Source of the DNA: Conexibacter sp. CPCC 206217
Lineage (GTDB): Bacteria > Actinomycetota > Thermoleophilia > Solirubrobacterales > Solirubrobacteraceae
Direction of reading: 5' to 3'
Length of the DNA: 64,000 bases
NCBI RefSeq assembly: GCF_030646165.1
Contig: NZ_JAUTDO010000003.1
Span: 558,001 to 622,000, forward strand
A model generated the notes under the pieces. That model was not told the origin of the DNA, ran no database searches, and saw only the letters and a program-made list of their open reading frames with translations. Within the stretch, counting starts at the first letter, position 1. Each line of letters starts with the position of its first letter. The translations under genes and the position numbers were made by a program. Positions 47,180-56,887 of this stretch are shown here, one piece after another.

Positions 47180-48417
47180 GGCAGATCGAGCTTCGCCCTC
47201 GACCCGCCGCCACCATCATCCGGCGGGTCGGCGGGCGGGGGCATGTCGACGCCCGGCGGCAGCTCGATCAGCGACGATCTGCGGTAATCCCACCATTCGC
47301 GGATCGCGATCTGGATCGAGGCCGCGACGGGGATCGCCAGCAGCGCGCCCATCACGCCGAAGAGCGTCGCGCCGAACAGCACGGACACCAGTACGACGAA
47401 CGCGTGCACCTCGACCGCGCGTCTCTGGATCTGCGGCTGGATCATCGTGTTCTCGATCTGCTGGTAGGCGATCGCCCAGATCACCCAGACGATCGTCGCG
47501 ACGGGGAAGTCGTGGAACGCGGTCACGATCCCGACCAGCAGTGCGCCGATCGTCGCGCCGACGAGCGGAATCAGGTCGAAGAGCGCCGTCAGCACCGCCA
47601 GCGGCGCCGCGAACGGCACGCCGAGGATCGTCAGCACTATGAACGTCGTGATGCCGGCGATCGTCGCCTGCAGCAGCGCCCCGCCGACGTAGTTGCCGAC
47701 CGCGTTGGCGATTCTGTCGACCGCACGTCTGATCCGCGGCGCATGCTCGGGCCTGGCGAACTCGATCGCGCGGTCGACCCAGCGCCGACCTCCGGCGACC
47801 ATGAAGATGCTGAGGATCAGGATGTTGAAGGCCGCGAACAGCGAGCCGACGATCGTGCTGCCGACGTTCGACAGCGTCGAGGCGGCGTCGTCGAGGTGCG
47901 TGGGCAGCTCCTCCGCGCGCTCTCTCAGTCTGTCGACGATGTTGTATTCCTTGTCCAGCTCCTTCAGGCGGTCGTTGTCGTTGACCCATCTCTGCAGGTC
48001 CTGGACGTAGCCGGGCACGTCGTTGGCGAGGTTGGTCGCCTCGCGCACCAGCGGCGGCACGACGATCGCGATGATCCCGGCGGGCACCAGCACGAGCCCC
48101 AGGTACGCGAGCGCGATCGCGATCCCGCGCGGCAGCTTGCGGCTCATCAGGTTGACCGGACCCGACAGCGCGACCGCGATGAACATCGCGATCACGATCC
48201 AGCTGACCGGCTTGCGCAGCCGCCAGATCAGCCACAGGAAGCCGACGATCACGAGCACGGTGATGACCGTCCGCGCGATCGTGCGGATGCTCAGGTCGAA
48301 CGCCGACGGCCCGGATCCGGGCGCGCCGGCACCCCCCGCACCAGAAGGAGGGACAGGCGGGGTCGTGGGCGGCGGTGGCGGCGAGGCTGGCGGAAGGATC
48401 GGCGGAGAACCGCTCAC
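47176..48417 (-). CDS. AI-2E family transporter (PerM-like)
   Basis: 413 residues. Pro/Gly-rich N-terminal tail (~45 residues), then about eight helices: RTVITVLVIVGFLWLIWRLRKPVSWIVIA (in parts), GLVLVPAGIIAIVVPPLVREA, a soluble region with DVPGYVQDLQRWVNDND, and the family-typical block DLIPLVGATIGALLVGIVTAF and QQIENTMIQPQIQRRAVEVH. Starts at GTG 48417 overlapping the polA stop (GTGA). Members of this family export quorum signals, bicarbonate or drive ion antiport; role here unknown. TAG stop shares CTAG with the amidase gene. Confidence 0.88.
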   Translation of the reverse strand: MSGSPPILPPASPPPPPTTPPVPPSGAGGAGAPGSGPSAFDLSIRTIARTVITVLVIVGFLWLIWRLRKPVSWIVIAMFIAVALSGPVNLMSRKLPRGIAIALAYLGLVLVPAGIIAIVVPPLVREATNLANDVPGYVQDLQRWVNDNDRLKELDKEYNIVDRLRERAEELPTHLDDAASTLSNVGSTIVGSLFAAFNILILSIFMVAGGRRWVDRAIEFARPEHAPRIRRAVDRIANAVGNYVGGALLQATIAGITTFIVLTILGVPFAAPLAVLTALFDLIPLVGATIGALLVGIVTAFHDFPVATIVWVIWAIAYQQIENTMIQPQIQRRAVEVHAFVVLVSVLFGATLFGVMGALLAIPVAASIQIAIREWWDYRRSSLIELPPGVDMPPPADPPDDGGGGSRAKLDLP

Positions 48418-51026
48418 TTCGCGTCCAGCCAGTTCGGGCCGATGCCCGCGTCGACGGTCAGCGGCGGATCCAGCTCGAGCGCGTCGACCATCATCGGGAC
48501 GACCAGGTCGCGAGCGCGCTCGGCCTCCTCGGCCGGTCCCTCGAACAGCAGCTCGTCGTGGATCTGCAGGATCAGTCTCGTCGTCATGCCGGACTCGCGC
48601 AGCGCGCGGTCCGCGTTGACCATCGCGAGCTTGATGACGTCGGCTGCCGTGCCCTGGATGACGGTGTTGACGGCGAGCCGCTCGCCCAGCTGGCGCATCT
48701 GGAAGTTGCGCGCGCGCAGCTCCGGGATCTGCCGGCGACGGCCCATCAGCGTCGTCACGTAGCCCTGGTCGGTCGCCTGCTCGATCGTGTTTCTGATGAA
48801 CTCGCGCACTGCCGGGAAGCCGTCGAGGTAGCGGTCGATGAACTCCTGCGCCTCCGCCTGCGGGATCTGCAGCCGGTCGGCGAGGCCGAAGGCGCTGAGG
48901 CCGTAGACGATCCCGTAGTTCACCATCTTCGCCTTCGAGCGCGAGCCCGCGTCGAGCTGCTCGGGGTCGACTCCGAGGATCGATGCGGCGGTGGCGGTGT
49001 GGACGTCCTCTCCACGGCGGAAGATCTCCTTCAGCACCTCCTCGCCGGCGATGTGCGCGAGGACGCGCAGCTCGACCTGCGAGTAGTCGGCAGAGATCAG
49101 GACGTTGCCCGGCTCGGCGATGAAGCATGCGCGGATCTCGCGCCCGAGCGGGGTGCGGATCGGGATGTTCTGCAGGTTCGGGTTGGTCGAGGAGAGCCGC
49201 CCGGTCGCGGCGGTCACCTGCCCGAAGGTCGTGTGGAGGCGGTGGTCGTCCGGCGAGATCAGCGTCGGGAACGCGTCGAGGTAGGTCGAGGCGAGCTTCG
49301 TCAGCTCGCGCCAGCGCTCTATCTTCTCGATCACCGGATGCTCGTGGCGGATCGCCTGCAGCACGCGCGCGTCGGTCGAGTAGCCGGTCTTGCCGCGTCT
49401 CTTTCTCGACAGCCCGAGCTTCTCGAACAGGATCGCGCCGAGCTGCTGCGGCGAGCCGATCATGAACTCCTCGCCGGTCAACTCGAAGATCTCGCGCTCC
49501 AGTGCCGTCGCCTCGTCCATCACGCGCGTGCGGATCGTCGCCAGCAGGTCCGTGTCGAGCTTGAGCCCGGCGGCCTCCATCTGGCGCAGCACGCGCACGA
49601 GCGGCAGCTCGATCTCGTCCATCAGCCGCACGAGGTCGCGCTCCTGCAGCTGGACGCGCTGCGCGGCCGTCAGCGCGTGGATCAGGACGGCGTCGGCCGC
49701 CGCCTCGTCATCGACCTTGGCGGCCAGTCCGCGCTCCTCCGCCAGCTCCGCCAGCGGATAGCCGCGGCGGGCCGGGTCGAGCAGGTAGGCGGCGATCAGC
49801 GTGTCGTGCACGAGCCGCTGCGGCACGACCTTCAGCGCCTTCGCGTCGTGTGCCAGCACGGGCCGCTCGCCGAGCGCCGCGGCCAGCAGCTCCGGCCCGG
49901 CGCCGTCGGCGCCGCATTCGCCCGCGAGCGCGTCGGCGCCGGCGTACGCGCCGAAGCGCCACGCCTCGGTCTCGCCGAACAGCGCGCCGTCGGGCTTCTC
50001 CGGCTCGCGCGCGGCGACCGCGATCTCGGCGCCGGCCGGCGCGAGCGCGGCGAGGTCGGCCGGCGCGCCGCCGCGGCGCACGGCGACCGCTATCGCCTGC
50101 TCGGCCTCGGGGCGCGGCGCGGCCTCGTCGTCGCTGTCGGCAAGCGCCTCCTCGATCCGCCGCAGCGGGTCGCGCAGTTCGAACTCGCGGAAGACCTCGC
50201 GCAGGCGCGAGCGGTCGGGTCTGGCGGTCGCGATCGCCTCGACGTCTATCTCGACGGGGAGGTCGCGCCGCATCGTCGCCAGCTGCTTGGAGATGCGCGC
50301 GTCCTCGGCGTGGGCGATCAGGTTCTCGCGCCGTCTCGTCGCTCTGATCTCGTGCGCGTGCTCCAGCACGCCCTCCAACGTCCCGAACTGCTGCAGCAGC
50401 TGGGCGGCCGTCTTGTCGCCGATCCCCGGCACGCCGGGGATGTTGTCCGACGTGTCGCCCTTGAGGCCGATGAAGTCCGGCACCAGCTCAGGCACGATCC
50501 CGTAGCGGTCGATCACGCCCTGGCGGTCGTAGATTCTCGTCTCGGTGATGCCGCGCGCGGTCGCCATGATCTCGACGCCGTCGTCGACGAGCTGGAACGA
50601 GTCGCGGTCGCCGGTGACGATCTTGACCGGGATCCCCCTCGCCTTCGCCTGCTCGGCGAGCGTCGCGATCACGTCGTCGGCCTCGAAGCCCTCCAGCGAC
50701 ACGTTCGCGTAGCCGAACGCGTCCACGAGCGGCTCCAGATGCGGCCATTGCTGCTTGAACAGGTCCGGCCGCGAGGAGCGCTGGGCCTTGTACTCGGGAT
50801 AGACCTCTCTGCGGCCGGAATGGCCGCGGTCCCAGGCGACGATCGTCGATCTGGGCCCGTACTCCGTGAGGATCTTCACGAGCATCGAGGCGAAGCCGAA
50901 GATCGCGTTGGTCGGGAAGCCGTCCGACGTCGCGATCGACTCGGGCAGCGCGAAGAAGGCGCGATACGCGAGCGAGTTCCCGTCGATCAGGAACAGCTCG
51001 TCGTGCATGTGCGGGGGGGTCGCCAC
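48414..51026 (-). CDS. polA: DNA polymerase I
   Basis: 870 residues. N-terminal 5'-nuclease (FLIDGNSLAYRAFFALP, FIGLKGDTSDNIPGVPGIGDKTA), a middle domain at the 3'-5' exonuclease position that lacks the DxE catalytic carboxylates, and a C-terminal polymerase with motif A ADYSQVELRVLAH, motif B RSKAKMVNYGIVYGLSAFG and motif C QIHDELLFE. It is therefore expected to lack proofreading, as in mycobacteria and Thermus. Start set at GTG 51026: TACTCT (51039-51034) ends 7 nt upstream. ATG 51008, six codons later, follows a C-run and is the alternative. Followed by an overlapping AI-2E gene. Confidence 0.97.
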   Translation of the reverse strand: MATPPHMHDELFLIDGNSLAYRAFFALPESIATSDGFPTNAIFGFASMLVKILTEYGPRSTIVAWDRGHSGRREVYPEYKAQRSSRPDLFKQQWPHLEPLVDAFGYANVSLEGFEADDVIATLAEQAKARGIPVKIVTGDRDSFQLVDDGVEIMATARGITETRIYDRQGVIDRYGIVPELVPDFIGLKGDTSDNIPGVPGIGDKTAAQLLQQFGTLEGVLEHAHEIRATRRRENLIAHAEDARISKQLATMRRDLPVEIDVEAIATARPDRSRLREVFREFELRDPLRRIEEALADSDDEAAPRPEAEQAIAVAVRRGGAPADLAALAPAGAEIAVAAREPEKPDGALFGETEAWRFGAYAGADALAGECGADGAGPELLAAALGERPVLAHDAKALKVVPQRLVHDTLIAAYLLDPARRGYPLAELAEERGLAAKVDDEAAADAVLIHALTAAQRVQLQERDLVRLMDEIELPLVRVLRQMEAAGLKLDTDLLATIRTRVMDEATALEREIFELTGEEFMIGSPQQLGAILFEKLGLSRKRRGKTGYSTDARVLQAIRHEHPVIEKIERWRELTKLASTYLDAFPTLISPDDHRLHTTFGQVTAATGRLSSTNPNLQNIPIRTPLGREIRACFIAEPGNVLISADYSQVELRVLAHIAGEEVLKEIFRRGEDVHTATAASILGVDPEQLDAGSRSKAKMVNYGIVYGLSAFGLADRLQIPQAEAQEFIDRYLDGFPAVREFIRNTIEQATDQGYVTTLMGRRRQIPELRARNFQMRQLGERLAVNTVIQGTAADVIKLAMVNADRALRESGMTTRLILQIHDELLFEGPAEEAERARDLVVPMMVDALELDPPLTVDAGIGPNWLDAK

Positions 51027-51075
51027 CGCAGGAAGAGTAGGGACCGCGGCGGCGTGGAAGCCGTTTCGCGCGTCG

Positions 51076-51115
51076 TTCCGCAATGCGGAATGCGCGCACC
51101 GAATGACGGTATGAT
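51076..51115 (+). promoter_or_regulatory. promoter and palindromic operator of the malic enzyme gene
   Basis: TATGAT at 51110-51115 is a good -10, giving a leader of ~30 nt with GGAGG before ATG 51153. A perfect inverted repeat TTCCGCA-A-TGCGGAA (51076-51090) covers the expected -35 region, which itself is a poor match, so a dimeric regulator probably acts here. Confidence 0.55.
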
Positions 51116-51152
51116 CTGACGGTCCCGACGACCCACGGAGGTCCCGAACGCC

Positions 51153-52625
<1,473 letters not shown>

Positions 52626-52634
52626 CGGGCGCTT

Positions 52635-52667
52635 GAGCGGACCGGGGCGCGGGCGGCGGGTCCGCTC
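52635..52667 (+). terminator. hairpin terminator after the malic enzyme gene
   Basis: GAGCGGACC pairs perfectly with GGTCCGCTC (9 bp) around a 15-nt GC-rich loop, starting 9 bp after the stop codon. Confidence 0.55.
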
Positions 52668-52690
52668 GCGCCGTCGCCGAGTGATGTCCA

Positions 52691-52745
52691 CACGAGTGGG
52701 CCAGAATCGAACTTGGGCCTCGCCTTGCTAACGAGGCGCTGCGCG
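52691..52745 (-). other. degenerate tRNA-like 3' fragment at the island edge
   Basis: Read on the minus strand, an anticodon-arm-like stem (CGCCT/AGGCG around TTAGCAA) is followed by AAGTTCGATTCT, which fits the T-loop consensus GTTCRANYC, but the T-stem is only partly paired and no acceptor stem or CCA follows. It overlaps the end of hsdM. Probably a relic of the tRNA used as integration site; not called as a functional tRNA. Confidence 0.3.
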
Positions 52746-54161
52746 CGCCAAGTGCTCCAATGCCTTCTCGAGATCTGCTGCGATCTGTGCCGAGAGTTCC
52801 TCGACGCGTGCCAATCCCGCGATCTTCGGCTCGGCCTCGCTCACGTCCCAGGCGAGATCCAGGCGGACATCGTCGGAGGCCAGCAAATCGGCGTGCGCAA
52901 ACCGACGCCAACGCAATGTCTCGGCTCGACCCACGCGACGGGGTGTGCCGTACTGGGTCACGAAGTCGTGGAGATCGTCCGCGCGCAACGGGCGCTTTTT
53001 CAACGAGAAGTGGTTCCCGGAACGCAGGTCGTAGACCCACAGCGCTCCCTCGCGCACTCTCCGCTGTTCAAGGAAAAGAACGTTGGCATTGATGCCGGAA
53101 GCGTAGAACAGGCCCGCTGGCACGCGAAGAAGCGTGTGGACATCAAAACTCTCGAGCAGCCGCCGCCGGATCGTGACTGCCGCACCACTCTCGTAGAGCA
53201 CGTTGTCGGGCACAACGATCGCCGCACGACCCCCTTCACCCAGGCACGCCGCGATGTGCTGCACGAAGTTGAGCTGCTTGTTCGCCGTTCTCACCCAGAA
53301 GTCGGGACGGACGATGGTGAGCGCGTCCGCGGCGCCCGAGCCGTTGGTCGCAGCATATGTCACGCTGCCCTTCACGCCGAACGGAGGGTTCGAGAGGACG
53401 ACGTCGACCTGCTCAGCTGGCGGGACTGCCAGGCTGTCGGCGCAGACGATCGGCAGCTCGTCGTCCGCGTCACCTGCGATGTCGTGAAGAAAGAGGTTCA
53501 TCGCCGCAAGCCGAGCGACCTCCTGTACGAGCTCGACGCCGCGGATTGCCTTCGTACGCAGGTGTTTGCGCTTTCTTGGCGACAGCCTCGGATGTGCACG
53601 CAGGATGTGCTCGTGAGCTGCGAGCAGGAACCCGCCTGTCCCGCACGCAGGGTCGAGGATGACCTCTCCAGGGACCGGATCGACGCACTCGACCACGGCA
53701 TCAATCAGAGGCCGGGGGGTAAAATACTGGCCAGCCCCGCTCTTGGTATCCCGCGCGTTCTTCTCGAGCAGACCCTCGTACGCATCGCCCTTCAGATCGG
53801 CGGAGAGTCCCAGCCATTCGGTCTCGCCGATAAGGTCGACGACGAGCAACCGCAGCTTCGCTGGATCGGAGATCTTGTTGCGCGCATTGCGGAAGATCAG
53901 ACCAAGCGTTCCTCCCTCATTCCCGAGAGCGGCCAGCGACTCCCCGTAGGTGCGGTGCATCGACTCCGCATCGAGCGACGCAAACGATCTCCAGGCAAAG
54001 CGAGCGGGCAGGATCTCGTCGCCGCGCTCGTCGGCAAGCTTTAGGAACAGGAGATACGTGAGCTGCTCGACGTAGTCCGGATACGAGAGACCGTCGTCAC
54101 GCAGGACGTTGCAGTACTGCCAGAGCCTGCGGACGAGCTCGTGGGCTGTGGGAGTGCTCAT
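52728..54161 (-). CDS. hsdM: type I restriction-modification N6-adenine methyltransferase HsdM
   Basis: 477 residues. N-terminal HsdM helical domain (LVRRLWQYCNVLRDDGLSYPDYVEQLTYLLFL, in parts), the linker GAGQYFTPRPLIDAVVE, SAM motif I DPACGTGGF at 170-178 and catalytic motif IV NPPF at 258-261. It should methylate adenine within the sequence selected by HsdS. Start ATG 54161 overlaps the HNH gene stop (ATGA). GC and codon use are visibly lower than in flanking genes. Unusually it is the last gene of the operon and separated from hsdS by two non-hsd genes; no hsdR follows. Confidence 0.93.
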   Translation of the reverse strand: MSTPTAHELVRRLWQYCNVLRDDGLSYPDYVEQLTYLLFLKLADERGDEILPARFAWRSFASLDAESMHRTYGESLAALGNEGGTLGLIFRNARNKISDPAKLRLLVVDLIGETEWLGLSADLKGDAYEGLLEKNARDTKSGAGQYFTPRPLIDAVVECVDPVPGEVILDPACGTGGFLLAAHEHILRAHPRLSPRKRKHLRTKAIRGVELVQEVARLAAMNLFLHDIAGDADDELPIVCADSLAVPPAEQVDVVLSNPPFGVKGSVTYAATNGSGAADALTIVRPDFWVRTANKQLNFVQHIAACLGEGGRAAIVVPDNVLYESGAAVTIRRRLLESFDVHTLLRVPAGLFYASGINANVLFLEQRRVREGALWVYDLRSGNHFSLKKRPLRADDLHDFVTQYGTPRRVGRAETLRWRRFAHADLLASDDVRLDLAWDVSEAEPKIAGLARVEELSAQIAADLEKALEHLARAAPR

Positions 54162-55021
54162 GTCGAAATCTCGGGGAGGTAGAAGAGGACCACGCGTTCG
54201 ATCCACGTACGATCACGGAAGCGTCGGATGTATGCGGCGGCCGCGCGTGAATAGGGCTGGTCGACGCCAGCGAGTCGGATCAGCTCTCTGATCACCGTCT
54301 TGAGTGTCTCGCCCGCCGCAGCCTCGCCCTGCAGCTTAGCCTTCTCCGCCCTATCGCCGGTCAAGACATGTCCGTAGATCACGGCATACAGGTCGCGCCG
54401 ATCGTCGACGAACGCCGGCCAGTCGAGGTGCAGAAACTCGCGGCTCGCCTCTACTCGTCGGATCGCCATGTCCGACCTCGCGTAGGCAGGAGCGATGGCG
54501 ACGCGACCGTCAATGTCAAAGGTCAGGTGGGGCGGATCCTCGGGATCGGTGGGATCGAGCAACGCCGGCTCCTCGCAGCAGAAGGAGTCAGGCGAGCACC
54601 AGCGGTGTGCCTCATCGAGCAGCGGGAAGTGATCGCCCTTGCCCAGAACCGTGCCAGTGTCCGGGTTGCTGCGCCGGCGATTGGCGCGATGGCAGCTAAG
54701 CCGCAGATTTTCCCAGTTGAATGCCTCCCACCAATAGCCGTCATGGTCTGGCGCCTCAGCGACGCTACGCTGCGGACGGTAGTGGTCGATGTCGTCGTCG
54801 GTGCCCGGATTCTTGGACTCGGTGTACCAGCACTTGGCACCATAGGTCCGTTCGAACAGCGCCCGGAAATCAGCCCATGCGGCGCGTTTAGTCCGCATGA
54901 GTTCCCGGCGGCTGGCCGCGTCAGGGGCCGCACGCAGCTCGCCGCGAACCGCCTCCGCGGTCTCGATCAACATCTGTGCTTGAGCGTCTCTCAGCACGAG
55001 GTCGAGGTCGATGAACTTCAT
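54158..55021 (-). CDS. HNH endonuclease, PtuB-like (Septu-type)
   Basis: 287 residues. An HNH module lies at residues ~60-125: GAKCWYTESKNPGTDDDIDH, with the DIDHYRP His (H80), NWENL (N102) and LSCHRANRRR (C110/N114). This is the arrangement of TIGR02646/PtuB nucleases, but each CxxC zinc pair keeps only one cysteine (C64 and C110). The C-terminal ~120 residues are helical (IRRVEASREFLHLDWPAF). It follows an SMC-type ATPase with an ATGA overlap, exactly the ptuA-ptuB order of Septu. Probable DNA- or RNA-cleaving effector. Confidence 0.82.
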   Translation of the reverse strand: MKFIDLDLVLRDAQAQMLIETAEAVRGELRAAPDAASRRELMRTKRAAWADFRALFERTYGAKCWYTESKNPGTDDDIDHYRPQRSVAEAPDHDGYWWEAFNWENLRLSCHRANRRRSNPDTGTVLGKGDHFPLLDEAHRWCSPDSFCCEEPALLDPTDPEDPPHLTFDIDGRVAIAPAYARSDMAIRRVEASREFLHLDWPAFVDDRRDLYAVIYGHVLTGDRAEKAKLQGEAAAGETLKTVIRELIRLAGVDQPYSRAAAAYIRRFRDRTWIERVVLFYLPEIST

Positions 55022-56655
55022 AACGCGGGCGGCTCAAGGGCGAACTCGCGAGCGATCTCCTCAGCCACCACATCGGCGAGCTCTTCGCGACGACGGATGT
55101 CCTCAAAGCTCACCTGCGAGGTCTCTGTCTCCACAGGACCGCCCGCAGCGGCGAATCGTGGCATAAACTGCTCCATGAACAGCTGGTAAAGCGGATCGCG
55201 ATCCTGCTTCCAGAAGGCCCGCGTGTTCAGTCGGTCGGTCACCGCGCGCAGCTCGTTTCGCTCCTCCTCTGTCAACGAGTCCTTGAGCGCCAGCGATCGT
55301 TGGCGCTCAATATCACGCAGTGTCGCCCGATCGAGCCCGCCGGACGGGAGGCGGAAGAGATCGCTCGCGAGGATCGCCTGGATCCCCATCCCTCGCGGAT
55401 CGTTCAGGGGTTCTTCGACAACGGCGGTGCCCTCCCCTGAGCGGCGGAAGATCCGTACCTGCGGGCGCGTGAGCTGAGCAAATACGAGCGGGTCGTGAGT
55501 GGTCAGAAGGATGTGGCAGCTATCGCGATCGACCATGAAACGGTCGAGGAAGTCAAGATATTGCGTGCTCCAGGCAGGGTTAAGATGCGTATCGGGCTCG
55601 TCGAGCAGGAAGAGCGCTTCACTACGAGCCGTGAACTTGAGCAGGCCGAGTACGAGCAGGAGCTGCTGCTCACCCTCCGACAGATCGCGGTACGTGACCT
55701 CGCCGCCGCCGGCAGCCGGTGTCATACGAACGCGCGTACGAACTTCACCGAGCAGCTTCGAAAGGTGGGTACTCTCGAGCGCCGTGAAGAATGCGTAAGG
55801 TCCGTCGTAGTGATGGTAGACGCGCTCGAGCGCGGCAGCATCACGGAGGAAGAGGTAGAGGCTCTCGACGGCCGGGTTCTTCGCAAGGTCAACCGCGATC
55901 CGTCGCGACATGCGGGACGGCATCAATGCGGCGTCGTATACGCGGTCGAGAAAGGTCTGGACTTCGCCGACCGCCTCCCAGAAGCGGGAATCACCGTCCC
56001 TGCGTGCTCCGCCCCAGGGAGGTCTTTTCAGCGCGAACAGCACGCTGTCGAGCCCATCGATCTGAAGCTTCTCCCGCAGGAACGCACGCTCGCCGCCGTC
56101 GTCATCGTCGGAGTTCATGAAGAACGCGAGCAGTGCGAATTGCCCGTGCAGCGTTTCTGCATAGAAGAGCCGTCGCAGGCTATTCGGATCGGCCGCAGGC
56201 CGCCGCATTTCGGGAGCGGTGATGATGTGGTCGTAGTACCGTTCGCGATGGCGCTCGAAGAACGCCGCGAGCCGGTCGGTTGGACCTGAATAGTACCCGA
56301 ACACGAACGCGGGTCGATAGAGCGGCCCGTTCGCGTCCTCCCTGGCGAACTCCTTGCGCGACAGTCGGCGGTAGTCTCCGGCGCCCTTTGCGCGCGCGTG
56401 CACTCTCGGATACGCCTCCGCGGACGCCTCAACCTTGATGTCGTGGTCACGACAACGGTACGACAAGCGGTAGTCGAACGGTGCCGGTCTACCGAGATCG
56501 AGCTGACGGAAGATCAGCGTGAGGGCCTCGAGCAGGTTCGACTTCCCCGCGCCGTTCTCACCAACAATGACCGTGTACGGGGAGCGCTCGTCGAAGTCAA
56601 TCTGAAGATCGCGGAGATTCTTGAACTCGCCGATGTAGAGCCTGTCAAGGCGCAT
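55018..56655 (-). CDS. SMC/RecF-type ATPase, PtuA-like
   Basis: 545 residues. Starts MRLDRLYIGEFKNLRDLQID, the classic RecF/OLD/PtuA lead-in, with Walker A GENGAGKS (32-39), an insert of ~280 residues, ABC signature LSEGE (325-329), Walker B LDEPD (351-355) and H-loop TTHDP (His387). In Septu, PtuA binds ATP and gates the HNH partner PtuB. The extra C-terminal ~150 residues end EREFALEPP-like and probably dock the partner. ATG 56655 lies inside the end of hsdS (11-nt overlap), so it is coupled. No TOPRIM domain is visible, which argues against an OLD nuclease. Confidence 0.85.
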   Translation of the reverse strand: MRLDRLYIGEFKNLRDLQIDFDERSPYTVIVGENGAGKSNLLEALTLIFRQLDLGRPAPFDYRLSYRCRDHDIKVEASAEAYPRVHARAKGAGDYRRLSRKEFAREDANGPLYRPAFVFGYYSGPTDRLAAFFERHRERYYDHIITAPEMRRPAADPNSLRRLFYAETLHGQFALLAFFMNSDDDDGGERAFLREKLQIDGLDSVLFALKRPPWGGARRDGDSRFWEAVGEVQTFLDRVYDAALMPSRMSRRIAVDLAKNPAVESLYLFLRDAAALERVYHHYDGPYAFFTALESTHLSKLLGEVRTRVRMTPAAGGGEVTYRDLSEGEQQLLLVLGLLKFTARSEALFLLDEPDTHLNPAWSTQYLDFLDRFMVDRDSCHILLTTHDPLVFAQLTRPQVRIFRRSGEGTAVVEEPLNDPRGMGIQAILASDLFRLPSGGLDRATLRDIERQRSLALKDSLTEEERNELRAVTDRLNTRAFWKQDRDPLYQLFMEQFMPRFAAAGGPVETETSQVSFEDIRRREELADVVAEEIAREFALEPPAL

Positions 56656-56887
56656 CCGGGACCGCCCCCAGGGTCTGGTTCTCCTCGCGCTCGCCCACAG
56701 CCTCAACCGACACTCCGAGTTCGTTGCGCAGGGCGAGATAGAAGCGCTCGATCTCTCCGACGTCGTTCAAGTCGAAGCCGGCCGACCGACACAGCTCCGG
56801 GATGCGCATTGGGCCTGATCGACGCAGTGCCGCAGCGAGCTCCGGCTCGCCCAGCCGTCGCGGCTCCGAGTCCGGTTGCTTGGCCAT
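56645..56887 (-). CDS. possible internal in-frame 80-residue protein within hsdS
   Basis: ATG 56887 in the hsdS frame is preceded by AGGAGG with a 5-nt spacer, the best ribosome binding site in the island. The product (MAKQPDSEPRRLG start, helical PELAAALRRSG and IERFYLALRNEL segments) looks like an independent small helical domain. It may be made separately in excess over HsdS, or mark an old fusion of a small gene to hsdS. Unrecognised family. Confidence 0.45.
   Translation of the reverse strand: MAKQPDSEPRRLGEPELAAALRRSGPMRIPELCRSAGFDLNDVGEIERFYLALRNELGVSVEAVGEREENQTLGAVPDAP

Noticed and set aside
52691-52745. A functional tRNA gene at the island edge
   Set aside because: T-stem mismatched, no acceptor stem or CCA, overlaps hsdM; kept only as a relic.
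55018-56655. OLD-family nuclease for the ATPase
   Set aside because: No TOPRIM motif after the ABC ATPase domain; the neighbour HNH gene provides the nuclease.
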